A stretch of DNA of 64,000 nucleotides from positions 16,928,001 through 16,992,000 of the forward strand of contig OU612068.1 in NCBI GenBank assembly GCA_914767715.1, in the 5' to 3' direction. Both the position numbers and the translations under genes were made by a program. The notes under the pieces were generated by a model. That model had not been told where the DNA came from. It ran no database searches and worked only from the letters and a program-made list of their open reading frames with translations. This document shows, piece by piece, positions 25,701 through 37,000 of this stretch (positions are counted from its first letter, which is position 1; the number at the start of each line of letters is the position of its first letter). The DNA is from Membranipora membranacea. Taxonomy: Eukaryota > Bryozoa > Gymnolaemata > Cheilostomatida > Membraniporidae.

Positions 25701-26190
25701 CTCTGATCGAGAGAGTGAATTAATTTATAAGAAATTTGGTGTGACGTCCCGAGGTCAATTTCAATAATAAGGGGTGGGCACATGAGCAATCAGAGAAGCA
25801 CATGATAATTGTGTCCTCACTATGTCAGTGTGGGTTGAGTCATATGTCTTCATTGTAGCAATTTATTTCAAGCTGCCGGCCATGTGTGTTCCAGGCTCCA
25901 ATGCACCACTGTTGCTATCCCATGGTTATACACTGCACCTGACAAGTGTAACATTTTTAAATATTTTGTGTTGGTTCATTTTATATTAAAACACATATTG
26001 TCCATTAACCTTACAGCCATCGCCAGCCAACACAGAAGAGATGGAATTACTCTCCAGTGAAGAGCAAGAGGAGCAGCCTGTATCCCCTTTTGGATCAGCT
26101 GAAGACTACGCCCCTGTATCGGCATCGTCCTTGAAAGATCCCTCTAACCTGGTTATGCCTCTATCAAATGATAGATTCAGTCTGTCATGA
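16711..26190 (+). CDS. DNTTIP1-like: DNTTIP1 (TdIF1)-like MiDAC subunit with long Q/A-rich N-terminus, 14 exons
   Basis: A nuclear scaffold of the mitotic deacetylase complex (HDAC1/2-MIDEAS-DNTTIP1). CDS exons are 16711-16879, 17258-17439, 17683-17946, 18442-18789, 19846-19946, 20356-20563, 21628-21753, 22275-22352, 23040-23173, 23450-23510, 23758-23882, 24256-24400, 25532-25621 and 26017-26190. All junctions keep frame, giving 734 aa against about 330 in vertebrates. Residues ~355-424 (AKSLDILREVMQ, NSEIQTIVDRYINTYFRPAL) match the N-terminal dimerisation domain. A basic stretch (LKRKPQ..KKGRKRGR) is a likely NLS. KREGPRWDPARL, MGSKANKALGLGNTRGRIYL, HPDIFK, TGGKAYMMIFEDIKDLAS and the helix ending RTDNN form the C-terminal SKI/SNO/DAC-like DNA-binding domain. 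The first ~320 residues are proline-, histidine-, glutamine- and alanine-rich and have no vertebrate counterpart. The true start may lie further upstream. Confidence 0.92.
17845..17904 (+). repeat. CAG/GCT-rich low-complexity coding tract (polyQ-polyA)
   Basis: Within coding exon 3 a short Gln run passes directly into about ten alanines written with mixed GCT/GCC/GCA codons. Mixed codons argue for selection on the peptide rather than pure microsatellite slippage. Similar Q, H and A runs recur across exon 4 (18442-18789). Confidence 0.8.
19303..19434 (+). CDS. Candidate cassette or alternative first exon of the DNTTIP1-like gene
   Basis: It lies in the intron between coding exons 4 and 5. It is bounded by TGTTTGTAG on the left and a GTATGT donor on the right, both in phase 0, exactly the phase of the flanking exons, and adds 44 codons (LKMLANIASTELGLLNSQAG ... 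NQRSNDDDGV) without a stop. With an ATG at 19309 it could instead be the first exon of a short isoform of about 455 aa lacking the Q/A region. The low-complexity Asn/Ser composition resembles neighbouring exons. Transcript data are needed to choose between cassette, alternative start and chance. Confidence 0.5.
20571..20686. repeat. Inverted repeat with third arm (TAGCCTGTCTTGACAAGC family)
   Basis: TAGCCTGTCTTGACAAGCTT at 20583 is followed, after a G-rich loop, by its perfect inverse and then by a second copy of that inverse ending 20686. A short relative (TAGCCTGTCTTAAAAAGCTT with its inverse) is at 46514-46551. It lies just after DNTTIP1-like exon 6, within the intron. Confidence 0.7.
24156..24213. 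repeat. Short inverted repeat (hairpin)
   Basis: TGTTGGCTCTGATTG pairs with CAATCAGAGCCAACA (one base out of register inside). The hairpin is about 58 bp and lies 42 bp upstream of DNTTIP1-like exon 12. It is probably a small MITE relic. Confidence 0.65.
24411..24970 (-). mobile_element. Decayed hAT-type non-autonomous element
   Basis: On the minus strand the right end reads CAGGGGTGCCCAACCTTTTC (about 24948-24967), the classic terminal sequence of many hAT elements, followed by repeated GGCCGC/GGGGGCCGCAT motifs that recur at the left end (near 24431 and 24454). The left terminus is degraded. It begins about 10 bp after the exon-12 donor of the DNTTIP1-like gene, within the intron. Confidence 0.6.
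24990..25219. mobile_element. Dispersed repeat family B, copy 2 (fuller copy)
   Basis: Shares CTTTTAATTAG, GAGTGAGTGATACCTGCTAG, GATGGAACTATAAACATTCT and GAGTGAGCGATTTTGTCT with 15364-15525. It ends CTAATTGAAAAAAACCCT, roughly the inverse of its left end. No coding capacity; it lies in the intron between DNTTIP1-like exons 12 and 13. Confidence 0.65.
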
Positions 26191-27822
26191 GTCGAGTGAC
26201 ACTTTTTTTTATAAAATATATATCACTATTTTGATGTAAATCGATCATGTCTGTATTTATATATATTTAGTAGGTAGTCTATGTCGCTCAATGAAAACAA
26301 TATTGTATAGAATTTTATGATGGACAAAATTAGGTTTTTTATGCACAGATCTTTTATGTTTATCTTCTGGATTGATTCTTACGATATACACACTTACATT
26401 ATGACACATTTATATGTTTCTGTTGCATTTGGCTGAAAGGTTGCAGCTGAATCATAGCCCAAAATCTATCGTTATTTTTCCTCACCGGTTGGTCACGACC
26501 CAAACTGCTTATTGTGTTGTCCAATATACAGATAGAGTTTTATTTGAATTTTTAATGAATTTCGCCTAATACACCAGTCATTTTTCACATATCTTTCCAA
26601 ATAGTTATTGTTTGTTGAACGGTGGTAAGCCATCAATTGTATTTTAGGATACAAAGACATCACAATGAACGTTCTTTTTCTTTTATATCATGGAGGATGT
26701 CTGCTTTTTTTGAGAGAGAAAATATGTAAAAAGTTATATTTTTTAAATATTATGTTACATGCATTAGATATAACTGTGATATCATCAGAGCATTATTGCT
26801 TTTACTTTATTGGCCCTTGCAATCAGCTACATGTACGATGTATTCACTGTTGCTCCACTTTTCCTCTATAGCTAAGTATTTTTAATAAGAGCTGCCAACG
26901 CAGACTACTAAATATATACATAGGTGAATTATATATTAACCCATTGCACTTGCAATTGCTTACTATCACTAGCACTAGCACTTCTCTCGGTGAAACCAAG
27001 CAATCCATGTAACTGCCATAGCTATTACTCTCTCTAAAGGTTATGCAGTGGTCATCTATGTTTTTAACTCTCATTATGGAGTGTTGAAGCTTACTATGTC
27101 ATCATTCCATTGAGGATTTATCATTATCAGAAGAGCGGGAAAGCGAAGAACCACTACCCAGAAAAGGATATCCTTCTTAGTACAAATTGAGAAGTTATCC
27201 CCTCATTTAATACAAAGAAAACATAACTCCTACTTCATTCATAGCTTGAGAGAACAATAGCAGGTGGTGATAATTAAATATGTATATGTTAAATTGACTT
27301 TACTGAATCACCCTGTCAACAATTTGATGTAACTTTCTTGGGCTAGGAGTTTGGCAGAATGAATCAAAACAAGCTGCTGTGGAAAGAAATAAAAAATTAA
27401 ACTTAGAGCATTAATTGACCTGAGTAGTCCTTCAAGAATTCAAGTAAGTATAACCAAGGGTAGCCCTTCTTAAGATTTTAATGATAGGGATGGAGCCCTT
27501 ATTACCCAATCTGACATTACCACAAGTTTTGTGGCTTAGATAAAGTTCGAGAGACAGAGATGAGAGTGAGTGGAAATGATGGATTTCCATCTTCAAGTTC
27601 AATTCAAGCCATCCCCAAACAAATACAGCCCCCTCCTTCCCCTGTAGTATGCTGCTTTAAAAAATATGTTGTTGTCTACATTATGTTATGTTGATGAGGG
27701 CCGAAAGTGCAAGTACATTGAAAAGGCTGTGATAAATGCCCTGCTGTTAGTCACGGTCAAGTTAGTGTTATATATATACTTACTTGTACTCTACCACAGA
27801 TTGTTTACCAGCTAGATTGGAA
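26191..27822. other. 3' UTR of DNTTIP1-like gene and upstream region of Ig gene 1
   Basis: No gene is recognised. The AT-rich first part probably contains the DNTTIP1-like 3' UTR. A TATATATA run at about 27770, some 50 bp before the ATG of the following gene, could serve as a core promoter, but AT-rich runs are common here. Confidence 0.4.
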
Positions 27823-30800
27823 ATGTATCTTCGTCTAGTGCTTGTGTGCGTCATTTCCCTTCAAACCAGTGCTCAACAAGTACTTTTCGCTGGTGATGAT
27901 TATCAAATCAAATTTTCTGAACGCAAAGTAGACCCAGACCAACCCAATGCTATAAGAGCGTTCATAAATGGAAAGGAGCAGAACAACACTCCCTCAAATG
28001 GTAGGTTAAACCATTCATTCGTTATCATCATTCAGCTGATTGATAGTTCTTCTGATACGACCTCTAACTGTGCCACGTTATAGAGAGCATAGGCCTGTAA
28101 AACACACCTCATATGCAATCCTCATACCAATGCACCTGCATAAAAAACTTTGGTATCAGCAAACTTTCAATTTTATAACAGCACATCTGACACCATTGCC
28201 AATACCGTGCATAGTTTATACTAACTCAGCTTCATCCCTAGGCAGCTGAGTTTTCAGAACACTGCCAACTTAAACCACAGGGACAAATTAGGCTGATCTT
28301 GATTCAGATGTATTTGACTGCTGTACAATGCACGCTATTGTCCATTTTATTTGTGACAGGTGATTGGTATATTGAAACTGGATCTGAATCATCAAATGAT
28401 TACCTCATCCTGAAGAATTCAAATGTCAGCAGAACACCAACACACTTTGATTTGGAGGTCAGATACAGAAACAAAGAAATTACAAATACAACTTATTATA
28501 TCCTGAATGTAGATATTACAGATAGTTTTACTATACCATCTAACCCAGGTAAGAGTTGCTGTTAGTTTCCATCATCTTTGCTTTTTAGTTGCGCGTTCAA
28601 TCCGAATAAAAACTATATCTGCTCCCATAATATGCTAGCACGGGTTATATGAAAGTCTGATCTTCCCCATGTTGGTTATTTCAGGGCTCTATCCAAATCC
28701 AGCATAGAAGATTGGGTCCTTACATGCTCATATTTATGGGTTAGTTAAAAGATGCTGACCATAATCATATTCTGACAAACTCGTGTTTTCTTACAGAATT
28801 GTATTTTATAATCATTACCTATCAATACCTTTCTGTAGATGCAGAGTCGTTTACCTTACAATGTTTGTTTGGTGAAAACCCTGATTTCTCCCTCAAAGAA
28901 CTTTTTTGGGGAGTGCAAACCGGGTTTGGATACAGCTTGGGGAAAGATTATGTAAAGAGTGGAGCTTACAACGTGTATGAAGAGAGAGAAGATAATACTA
29001 TCAAGTTCACTGTCGCCAAATCGGGTGGGTCGTTTTAAAAAAGTTTGTATCCCCTTAGATATAGTCCTTGTGTGGATTGCTTTGTAACCAAAACATGAAT
29101 TCTCATGATGTCTGAACAGATTTTTATTACTTCGCAAGCCTTATCCGATTGTGTTAGTTAGTTCATCATGTGTTTGCTGTCCATCATGGCCGATGATGAC
29201 GTCTTTCGTCTTCGAATCAGTTGTCTCCAATCATCTCTGCTTCGGGAGAGGCACTGCCCAGATCCAAGGGGATGTCCCAATCTTACAGGTTTTTTTTTAT
29301 AATTGTGTAGCTGATTACATAAACATGTTATACATTATTATTTATTATATCATATTGAAGGAGTAATATATCATCCCAGGTCGGGTTTAATTGTAAATTT
29401 TTGTTTATTTAAGATTCTAAACTGATGTACAAAAGGAAAGAGTCCCTGGCAGCATATTCAGGTAACCTTTTCATGAAATGAACATCAATATCAGTATGAG
29501 TAATATCAGGCTATAATTGGACTGATCATTTATCTGCTAACTCAGCAAGTACTTTATTAAATGGGGTTAAAGTGGGATTAAAATCGCAAGTCTGTCTCTA
29601 CCTGAAGACTGAGAAATAACAGTGCCTTGAGGGTGCGGCTGCCGTATTCGGCGCCAAGTTGCTCTCAGTTTGCAGGCAGGTAGGACTCAAACCCAAGACC
29701 TCCAACGCTTGCACGTTAGCTACCTCCTACTGTAATACCAATCTTTTATTATGTTTAATGTCTGCATAGTTGTAGAACACAATCAGTACCAATTCACTTC
29801 CAAATCTGGTTTTGAAGAATTGCCTTTAGATGACTGGTAATCTTTGAACAACAGAACACCACTAATAAAGTAGCCTGAAGCCCAAACTTAACTTACACTT
29901 GTAGGTATATATGGGTGTCACGTGGTTGTTACAAAAAAGACTGGTTCTGTGCACCCGGTCCGTGCAACTAAAAATGTGACTGTGTATGCTATGCCCAGAG
30001 TCGCAGTCTACCAGAAGAGAACTCAATTCTTGTCTGGTGAAACTGTCACCATAGAATGTGTAGTAGATGGATATCCACTACCAAATATAACATGGAGATT
30101 TGCCTTGAGGCAGAAAGCAGCACTAAAGACATTGGCCAAAGCAGGTGAGTAAATATACTGAGTAGAAGTAGGACTAGGAGTAGGAGATGGCTCAGTTGGT
30201 TAGAGCACCGTTCCTTCTATATGCAAATGTTGAAGGTTGTGGGTTCGAATCCAACTGCAGTCCATTGACTACTTGATTAGGTTGGCCTCCAGGTGTGCTC
30301 TGACCTGCCTGCAAACAGTGAGCAACCTGTTGCAGATATTGCGCCCTTTCCACTAAGTCATTAAAATTTCGCCGCCCATGCTTTAGGATAAGACATCTGA
30401 TTTGAATCAACCTTTAATCAACTTTTAATCAACCTAATAAGGAAGACAATGTATTCATCTATACAGTCTTCAAAAGCCAATATTGAGTATGGTTATAGGG
30501 TTATAGGATTGGAAATATATCGCATCGGTTGCATACTTTGAAGTTGTCTTCTTGTACAGAATGAGAGGACAATCAAATGTCATTTGATATGAAAATGAGA
30601 ACCTCTTGCAATAACCTACAGCTTTTTATGCAAGGAGCCTTCCTGGTTTATGCTTGGTCTGTATGACATACATTCTGGCAAAACTTTTCTTCTGTTGCAG
30701 TTGGAATCGGGAGCGATAAGGAAAAGCATATAATTGAGAGGGACTATACTTTAGTGGGCGAAAACAAATTCAATGCTCGTGTGGCTTCAACACTTTCTGT

Positions 30801-31260
30801 TACTGACCTAGATAACCATGCCGATCGTGGCCTTTACTTGTGCAAAGCCCAAAATATATTTGGTATGGATGAGTCCCACTACTACCTGAGAATTCGATAC
30901 CGCCTGGCTTATCTCATCCCATTGGGCGGTATTGTGTTCCAAGTCTTTGCCTTGGTTGCCTGTATTACCTTCTACAAGATGCGGGCAAAGGATTTTAACC
31001 CTGAAAAAGAAGTTGCAAATAAAATAAAGCGACAAAGATTACTTCCGGATCAGACAAACTCGGGATCTAAGGTAGATGCACAACGACCAGCCAGACTTGC
31101 ATCTAATCCTCACACTGACCCACTGAGCCTAGGGGAGATCGAACAGAACACCTTCAAGCCTTCTGGGAGCCCTCTAGCTGCTGACGTGAGAACTGGCTAC
31201 AGACCTCACGAACTGTCCGGCAAAATTGACGAAGAGAAGGAGTTCAGAAATTCCCAGTAA
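27823..31260 (+). CDS. Immunoglobulin-superfamily single-pass membrane protein, paralogue 1, 6 exons
   Basis: CDS exons are 27823-28000, 28360-28548, 28839-29024, 29414-29461, 29905-30144 and 30701-31260; all introns are phase 1; 466 aa. Residues 1-17 (MYLRLVLVCVISLQTS) are a signal peptide. Residues ~18-122 form a first region with no paired cysteines. Domain 2 has Cys131 (FTLQC), Trp in ELFWG and Cys205 (GIYGC). Domain 3 is I-set-like: GETVTIEC (Cys252), NITW, and DLDNHADRGLYLC (Cys328). A transmembrane helix at ~349-371 precedes a ~95-residue tail with EQNTFKPSG and PHELSGKIDEEKE. Several N-glycosylation sequons are present. It should sit on the cell surface as an adhesion or recognition protein; ligand unknown. 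Its paralogue lies 16.5 kb downstream on the same strand. Two SINE copies lie in introns 4 and 5. Confidence 0.9.
29562..29735 (-). mobile_element. tRNA-derived SINE, copy 2 (A box lost)
   Basis: Inverse of the SINE body: CTCTCAGTTTGCAGGCAGGT, then GGACTCAAACCC (B box reversed) and the beginning of the tRNA-like head. The A-box part is deleted. It lies in intron 4 of Ig gene 1. Confidence 0.75.
30178..30430 (+). mobile_element. tRNA-derived SINE, copy 3
   Basis: Head AGATGGCTCAGTTGGTTAGA, B box GGGTTCGAATCC, body CTGACCTGCCTGCAAACAGT, and a repeated TTTAATCAAC tail as in the copy at 6529-6786. It lies in intron 5 of Ig gene 1 and is absent from the matching intron of the paralogue, so it inserted after the gene duplication. 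Confidence 0.85.
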
Positions 31261-32708
31261 TCAGGAATTGAAAGATAAATGTGCCTTGTGGTGATCAAAA
31301 AAAGTTATCATCTGGGACTAACAGTGGCTAAAATAGGATCTTAAGATATACTACACGTACACACTAAATACTATGGGCCTATTTGCTCTTTTTTGCTTTT
31401 TTACTACCAGCTTTGATCTGGTAAGATGATAAATGTTGTTTTTCTGTTTGCTGAGATTCAAAAGTCACAATACCACTAAGTCTTCTCCTGGCTGCTACGA
31501 ATATGACACGGGCAACTTAGTATATACCCTAGTCCTATTCCGAAAAAAAGGCTTCTTACGATATACCCAACTACACACTAATAAGCCTATTCCCTCGCTT
31601 CCTTTTTCCGAACAAGTCCTGATCTGGTAAGATGATAAAATTTTGGTTTTCTTTTTGTTGAGATACTACTAATTTCTTAAATTTTTCTCCTGGATTAAAT
31701 GTTTGGTTCAAGCAAAACTCGACTCATTTAATTTTTTTCACAGCCTGATAGAACTTGATCAAACATGATCAAAATTAGTTGTTTTGTCATTTAATTTTTT
31801 TATTTTCATGATTAATTGGCAGAATGAATAAATACAAGCTGCTTGAGAAATAATAACATTCTTTCAGCAACATAACAGCATCCAAAAGAAACTGTCATTG
31901 CTAAGCACTTTGATTGGGAGGAATACATAGGCTCCCAACACAAAATCATAGCAGTTTGAACAGCATATAGTTACAGCAATTGGTTACAGAATTAGCATAC
32001 TTACAATTGAATTGAAAACAAAATTCAGAATTGTGTAAAATTTGTATAAACATACTAGCTTGAGTTTGGAGCTTACTGATCTAGTCTAGTCCAGTTAAAT
32101 TCTGGTGGTTTCAATGACGGTATTATGGTGTATATTGAAAGGAATTCGATTTTTTCAAATTTCTTATCCTTTTATTCTCTCCTTCTCCGTCTGAAGCTTG
32201 ACCCAAAGTGCTCTAAACCCATGCTAAATAACCTGTAGCAAAATGGGGATAATCGGCGTCAATGCCACAGTGAAGTAATTCTCTCTGATCGCGTTCCTAT
32301 TGGGTGTATCGTCCCGGTGAATTACGATTTTGGTAGAACTGGCCTGCATATCCCTTTCCTCTGTGCATCCGTTTATTAGATTGGCTCTTTGATTATTATT
32401 ATCCTTAATCAGACAGTACGCTGCAATCAAGATAATATCTTAAAAAACTTTGCCATTGGAAATGATAAAGTGGGCCAAATAAAATATTTTTATAAACAAA
32501 ACAAATGGACAACAGATGATTGTACCGACAGCTCTGTGTGGAGAAAACTCCAAAGCTTGTTACTTTTTCTACTATTCTTTTCTCTTCTCATCGCTGAAAT
32601 TCCTAACATTACAATGACATCATAAATCACTATAAAACCGTTATCAAAAAGCTCTCAAATCAGTTGGGCACCAGTGGGCGAACAGATCAGGCTTCTTTGT
32701 TAAGAGAG
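31261..32708. other. 3' flank of Ig gene 1 and intergenic DNA
   Basis: No gene recognised. A segment near 31370-31460 is echoed near 31560-31650 (CCTATT...CTTT, GATCTGGTAAGATGATAAA), a local duplication. The paralogue's 3' flank (52040-52110) also has ACACTAATGAGCCTATTTGC and GATTTGATCTGGTAAGATGG, so homology between the two Ig genes continues past their stop codons. A GTAAGT donor at 32709 may end the first exon of the transcript proposed for the module array. Confidence 0.5.
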
Positions 32709-32932
32709 GTAAGTTGTTGAAACAGTGTCTTCAACGTATGCTGCTAGTTGCCACATCGCTTCAAGCTGTATTTACTACATATCCCTCTAATATTGTCGGG
32801 GATTGTAACATCTGGTGATTATATTCTGATAATTGGTTTTCAGTTCTCATGTTATGATGATTGTCTTTGTACTTGATTTCATGTGAAAAGTATCAGAATA
32901 ATCTTAGCTTAATTCTCTGAATTTTTTTGCAG

Positions 32933-33533
32933 GGATCGAAGGTGTGAAAGGTGCTCAACTTTTCGTAAATCTTACAATTACTAAGAAACTGAGTTATAGG
33001 CAGTTTATCGATCATAACCTCAAAAGCAGGTAGATATCTATCACTTGTTGATATTTTCAATATTAGTTGTATTTATAATAATAATATCAACACATTTATT
33101 GTCAGCAGTATGATACTATAATTAAGATTGCAACTTCTGCTTTGTATTGTTATAAATGTTACTGCTCTGTGTTAAACCTTAGCGTTGTAATCTTTTGACA
33201 TAATATGCTTCTGTTGTTACGTGATGTGATTGTGATTGTCAGAATATTTTTTTTCACAGGCTGCCGTACTGGCCTGGATATTTATTCTCATGGTTTCTGA
33301 AGGCTTTTCATTGGATCAGTAACACTCATAAACTTTCCTGGGTTTGGCGATCTGCAAACACCCATATTGAACTGTGACTCTAGGGGTAATGACCAGCGGT
33401 GGACAAATCAGAAAAGTTGCACCAACTGGCATCACTGACCTGAGGATCGAACCCATGACCTTGCCGTCAAGAGTCCTGATCATATCAACCATGCAATCCA
33501 TTACATACAGGAATGCCTCCAATCACGATCATG
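32933..33533 (+). other. Exon-like segments upstream of the hairpin-module array
   Basis: Segment 32933-33029 is flanked by TTTTTTTGCAG and GTAGAT and is open in one frame (GIEGVKGAQLFVNLTITKKL...). Segment 33260-33533 is flanked by TTTTTTTTCACAG and GTAAGT. Joined in phase, the frame continues (...LKSRLPYWPGYLFSW) but stops about 37 codons into the second. The second also contains a reversed tRNA-like promoter (GGATCGAACCCATGACC, the inverse of a B box), so part of it is probably SINE sequence. I recognise no protein family. It could be the 5' part of a non-coding or decayed transcript running into the array. Confidence 0.35.
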
Positions 33534-34068
33534 GTAAGTTTTTGCATGATGTAGTTTTTAGGAGCTGTTAGGGGAAAAGTTGACTGTTTAAAACATTAGT
33601 TAGACTATGGTTCAATCATTTAAATTGGGTTAAGAGTTATCACGCTATGCAATATGACCGGATAAGGTACGTTACATTCCTTGAATTCCAATCACAATAG
33701 AATTTGTGAAGCCATACTGAGGAAGGGAAATTAGCTCATACTGATGATTTTTTAAGCTCTGAATTCTGCTGGATCCCTAGATAGTAGTGAGTGTCTTGAA
33801 TGTTTGATCGCAGAACCATCATTGACGCAACTATGTCTAGCTTTTTTTTCTTGTATAAATGGGTGACTAATCTGCGATCTGGTGCTAATCTTCACCATTA
33901 TTTAACTACATAGGATTTGATGCATCGATACGCTTGATTAAATCTTATGCATTCTCTTTCCATCACAAGTTTTGAGGGGCTCCTTGAGCAGCATGATTTA
34001 TTTGGCAAGTGTGCAATGTTTTATTCGTCTCATTTTACTGGCTCATATTACTTGGCTGCTGTTTGCAG

Positions 34069-37000
34069 GTGCTGAATTTACCAATATAGTACAACAGTAC
34101 AACACCTCTCAACTTCAACAACACCGACACTACAAGGCTTTACAAGACAAAACAGATAAACCTGAACATAGAGAGGGAGGCCCACAGTGCTGGAGTGATG
34201 AGCCAGGCCTCCCTCCATGAACTTGTGAGTAACTATCAAATCCTAAGAGATCATTCAGTGTTCACCGTAGCAATAATAGCTCCTTACTTACATTGATTCT
34301 TCTCCTAAACATTTAACCAACTCAGTCACTAATACTTGATAGTGAGAAGAAATTAAAATAAATAATGGTTTAACTTGCAAAATTATTTTAATTTGTTCTT
34401 TTTGATATATATTGTATAGTGACCGAGTTTTCTTACTGGAAATAATCCAATTTCAGCATGGTAGCATAATGTATTTGGCTGATAAAACATTTTTTGTATT
34501 CTTTTGCATCCTCACATGAATTTTTTTTTATTGACAGTGCCTCACACATGATGGAGAACTGAAATACTCCGAGGGAGGCTGCCATTTGCAGATACACAAC
34601 ACAGATAGTCCAATACACAGAGGGAGGCCTTCCGAGTGCTGGAGTAATGAGATCAGCCAGGCCTCCCTCGATGAACTTGTAAGTAACTATCAAATCATTA
34701 GGGATAATTTAGTCTGAGCCCCCCAGACTTTTGCCCGCCGCCGGACGTCCCCCCCCCCCCGTCGTCGAGGTAATTCAGTGTTAACTTTAACAATAAAACC
34801 TTCTTATACTTATATTGATACCACTTACTGAAGCTTGTCTGGCGCTGGTTGTAACAATTCATACACAGTAGCCCTAAATTGGTTCTACTCACAATGAATG
34901 AAATTCAAATAACAGTTTCATTGATTGTGCAGACGTATGAGTAACTATGGATGAGTTTCATCCCTGATTTGTTGATTTTTTAATACACTTATGTTTCTAA
35001 AATCTGCTCAAAAGTATAGGTAAGCTTTAAGAGGGGAAGTGATCCATGTCTACATAGCCTTGTCATGCGGCCACGGTTTTTGTGCTTTTTTGGGACGAGA
35101 AAAAGACCAAAAAAAAACAAAAACCATGGCCGCGTGACAAGGCTAATATATCTACAGTTAATTCCATAACATACCTGATGTGTCTTTTATTTTTCTTATA
35201 ACAGGGCACATATTTGACTATATATCTGGTTGCTGGGAAAGTGGGAGATGAATTTGTGATAGGGAGGCCTTCTACCGCCAGTTAGGCCTCCCAGATCATT
35301 ATGCAGATGACTTTCTTGGTAAGTTTGACAATAAAAAAAGTATTTGCCAATAATTTTACCACGGAAGCAGCCTGGTTTTTAAATCACTTCCTAATTGTAC
35401 GACACAACAATTATTTCAGTTTTGGTGATCATCATAATTATTCTTGCTTGAATGAGTTCGTGATTCACTAAAGTACATACACACTGCACTCCATTCCGAA
35501 ACACAATCAAAACAGTGAAGCCCCTCTGTCCAACACAAACACTCTACTAAACCCTACTAGTCTAAAACTCGGTAATAGACTGGATTGTAAGATTACAGTT
35601 ATTGCTCATGTTCTGCAGAAGTTTGGTAACAACTCCAAGTATGCTTGGTATGGTCCATTCCCCACTGCAGTCCTTTAATACACACATCATCATAGCATTG
35701 TGATGTATCTGCTGACACATCTAAAATTGCTAAATCATTTTTCTATTCACTTTATATTCATTATATACTTCATATCTCACTTCATACTCTATTCATATTT
35801 ACAGCATCTCACACAACATGGGAAATGGCAAATCTTAAGGATGAGGCTGCCTCATATACACAGCAGCAGAGATCATCCTGAACACAGAGAGGGAGGCCCA
35901 CAGTGCTGGAGCAATGAGATTCAGCCAGGCCTCCCTCGACAAATTGGTGAGTACTGTTAGGCTGTAGACATGATTCAACGTGAACCATGTTATAAAAAAC
36001 TCCCTTAATTACCTATTGATATCACTTTCTGAAGCTTGCACTGGCTGGTTACAATTCACAAACAAACGTTGATACCCTCAATGAATAGTTACATCATTGT
36101 TCATCCAGTTTTAGGGACACTGGTGGGGTTCACACCTTGCTCCTTTGAAGTGTCAGCTTTGCAATGAAAAAGGTCTCAAGTTCTTAGTTAGGATAGCTTA
36201 TAGCGTATATTTTGTCTTGAAAAAATGTTTGCCCCATTTAGATAAATATAACACTTGAATAACTTGATGTATATTTTTATTCTTATCACAGGACACTAAA
36301 TCACAGGAATTTCCTGAGAGAGATAGAGTATGTCTGGGAGATAGATAATAATAGGGAGGCATTCTGGGAAACTACCGTCAGCCAAGCCTCCCGAAGCATC
36401 TTGGAGCAAGTTCTTTGGTAAGTTTTGAATGTTACAGTGCGTGTTTTAATAGTACTCAACTCATTATTTCGTACAGGATTGAAATTTAGTGGATCAAAAT
36501 TTTTGTAATTCTTTACGCAGTCACTTTTTATTCAGAGATTTGAAACATAAAGATGCGGTCATAAACAAGCTGTGATGGATCACCATTGGCAACGACATGA
36601 TGAAACTGAGGTACTCAATTCGATAGGCTTGTTTCAATCTACATGTCGCTGCATGGTCGTAGTACCATTGTATGTTGGCTGAAACGTTGCAATAATTGAT
36701 GACTTCTACCTCCATAAGTTGTTTTATTCATTACAGTGACTCTCTCATTTTGATGGTCCACAACACGACTTGGAAAGTGGGAGATATGTTATGATAGGGA
36801 GGCCTTCTGCAAGCCGTCGTTAGTTAGCCAGGCCTCCCGAAGCATTTTCTGGAAAATTCTTTGGTAGGTTGAATACCAGTAGGGTTTAATTTAAAGCAAA
36901 AATCCAAGTGTTAAACTTGTACTTGGTCTCCTGCTTTCTTCCTTGCTTTCCTTTAGCTTGGCACACACTGCATCCCTGGATCGCCATACACAATCACCTT

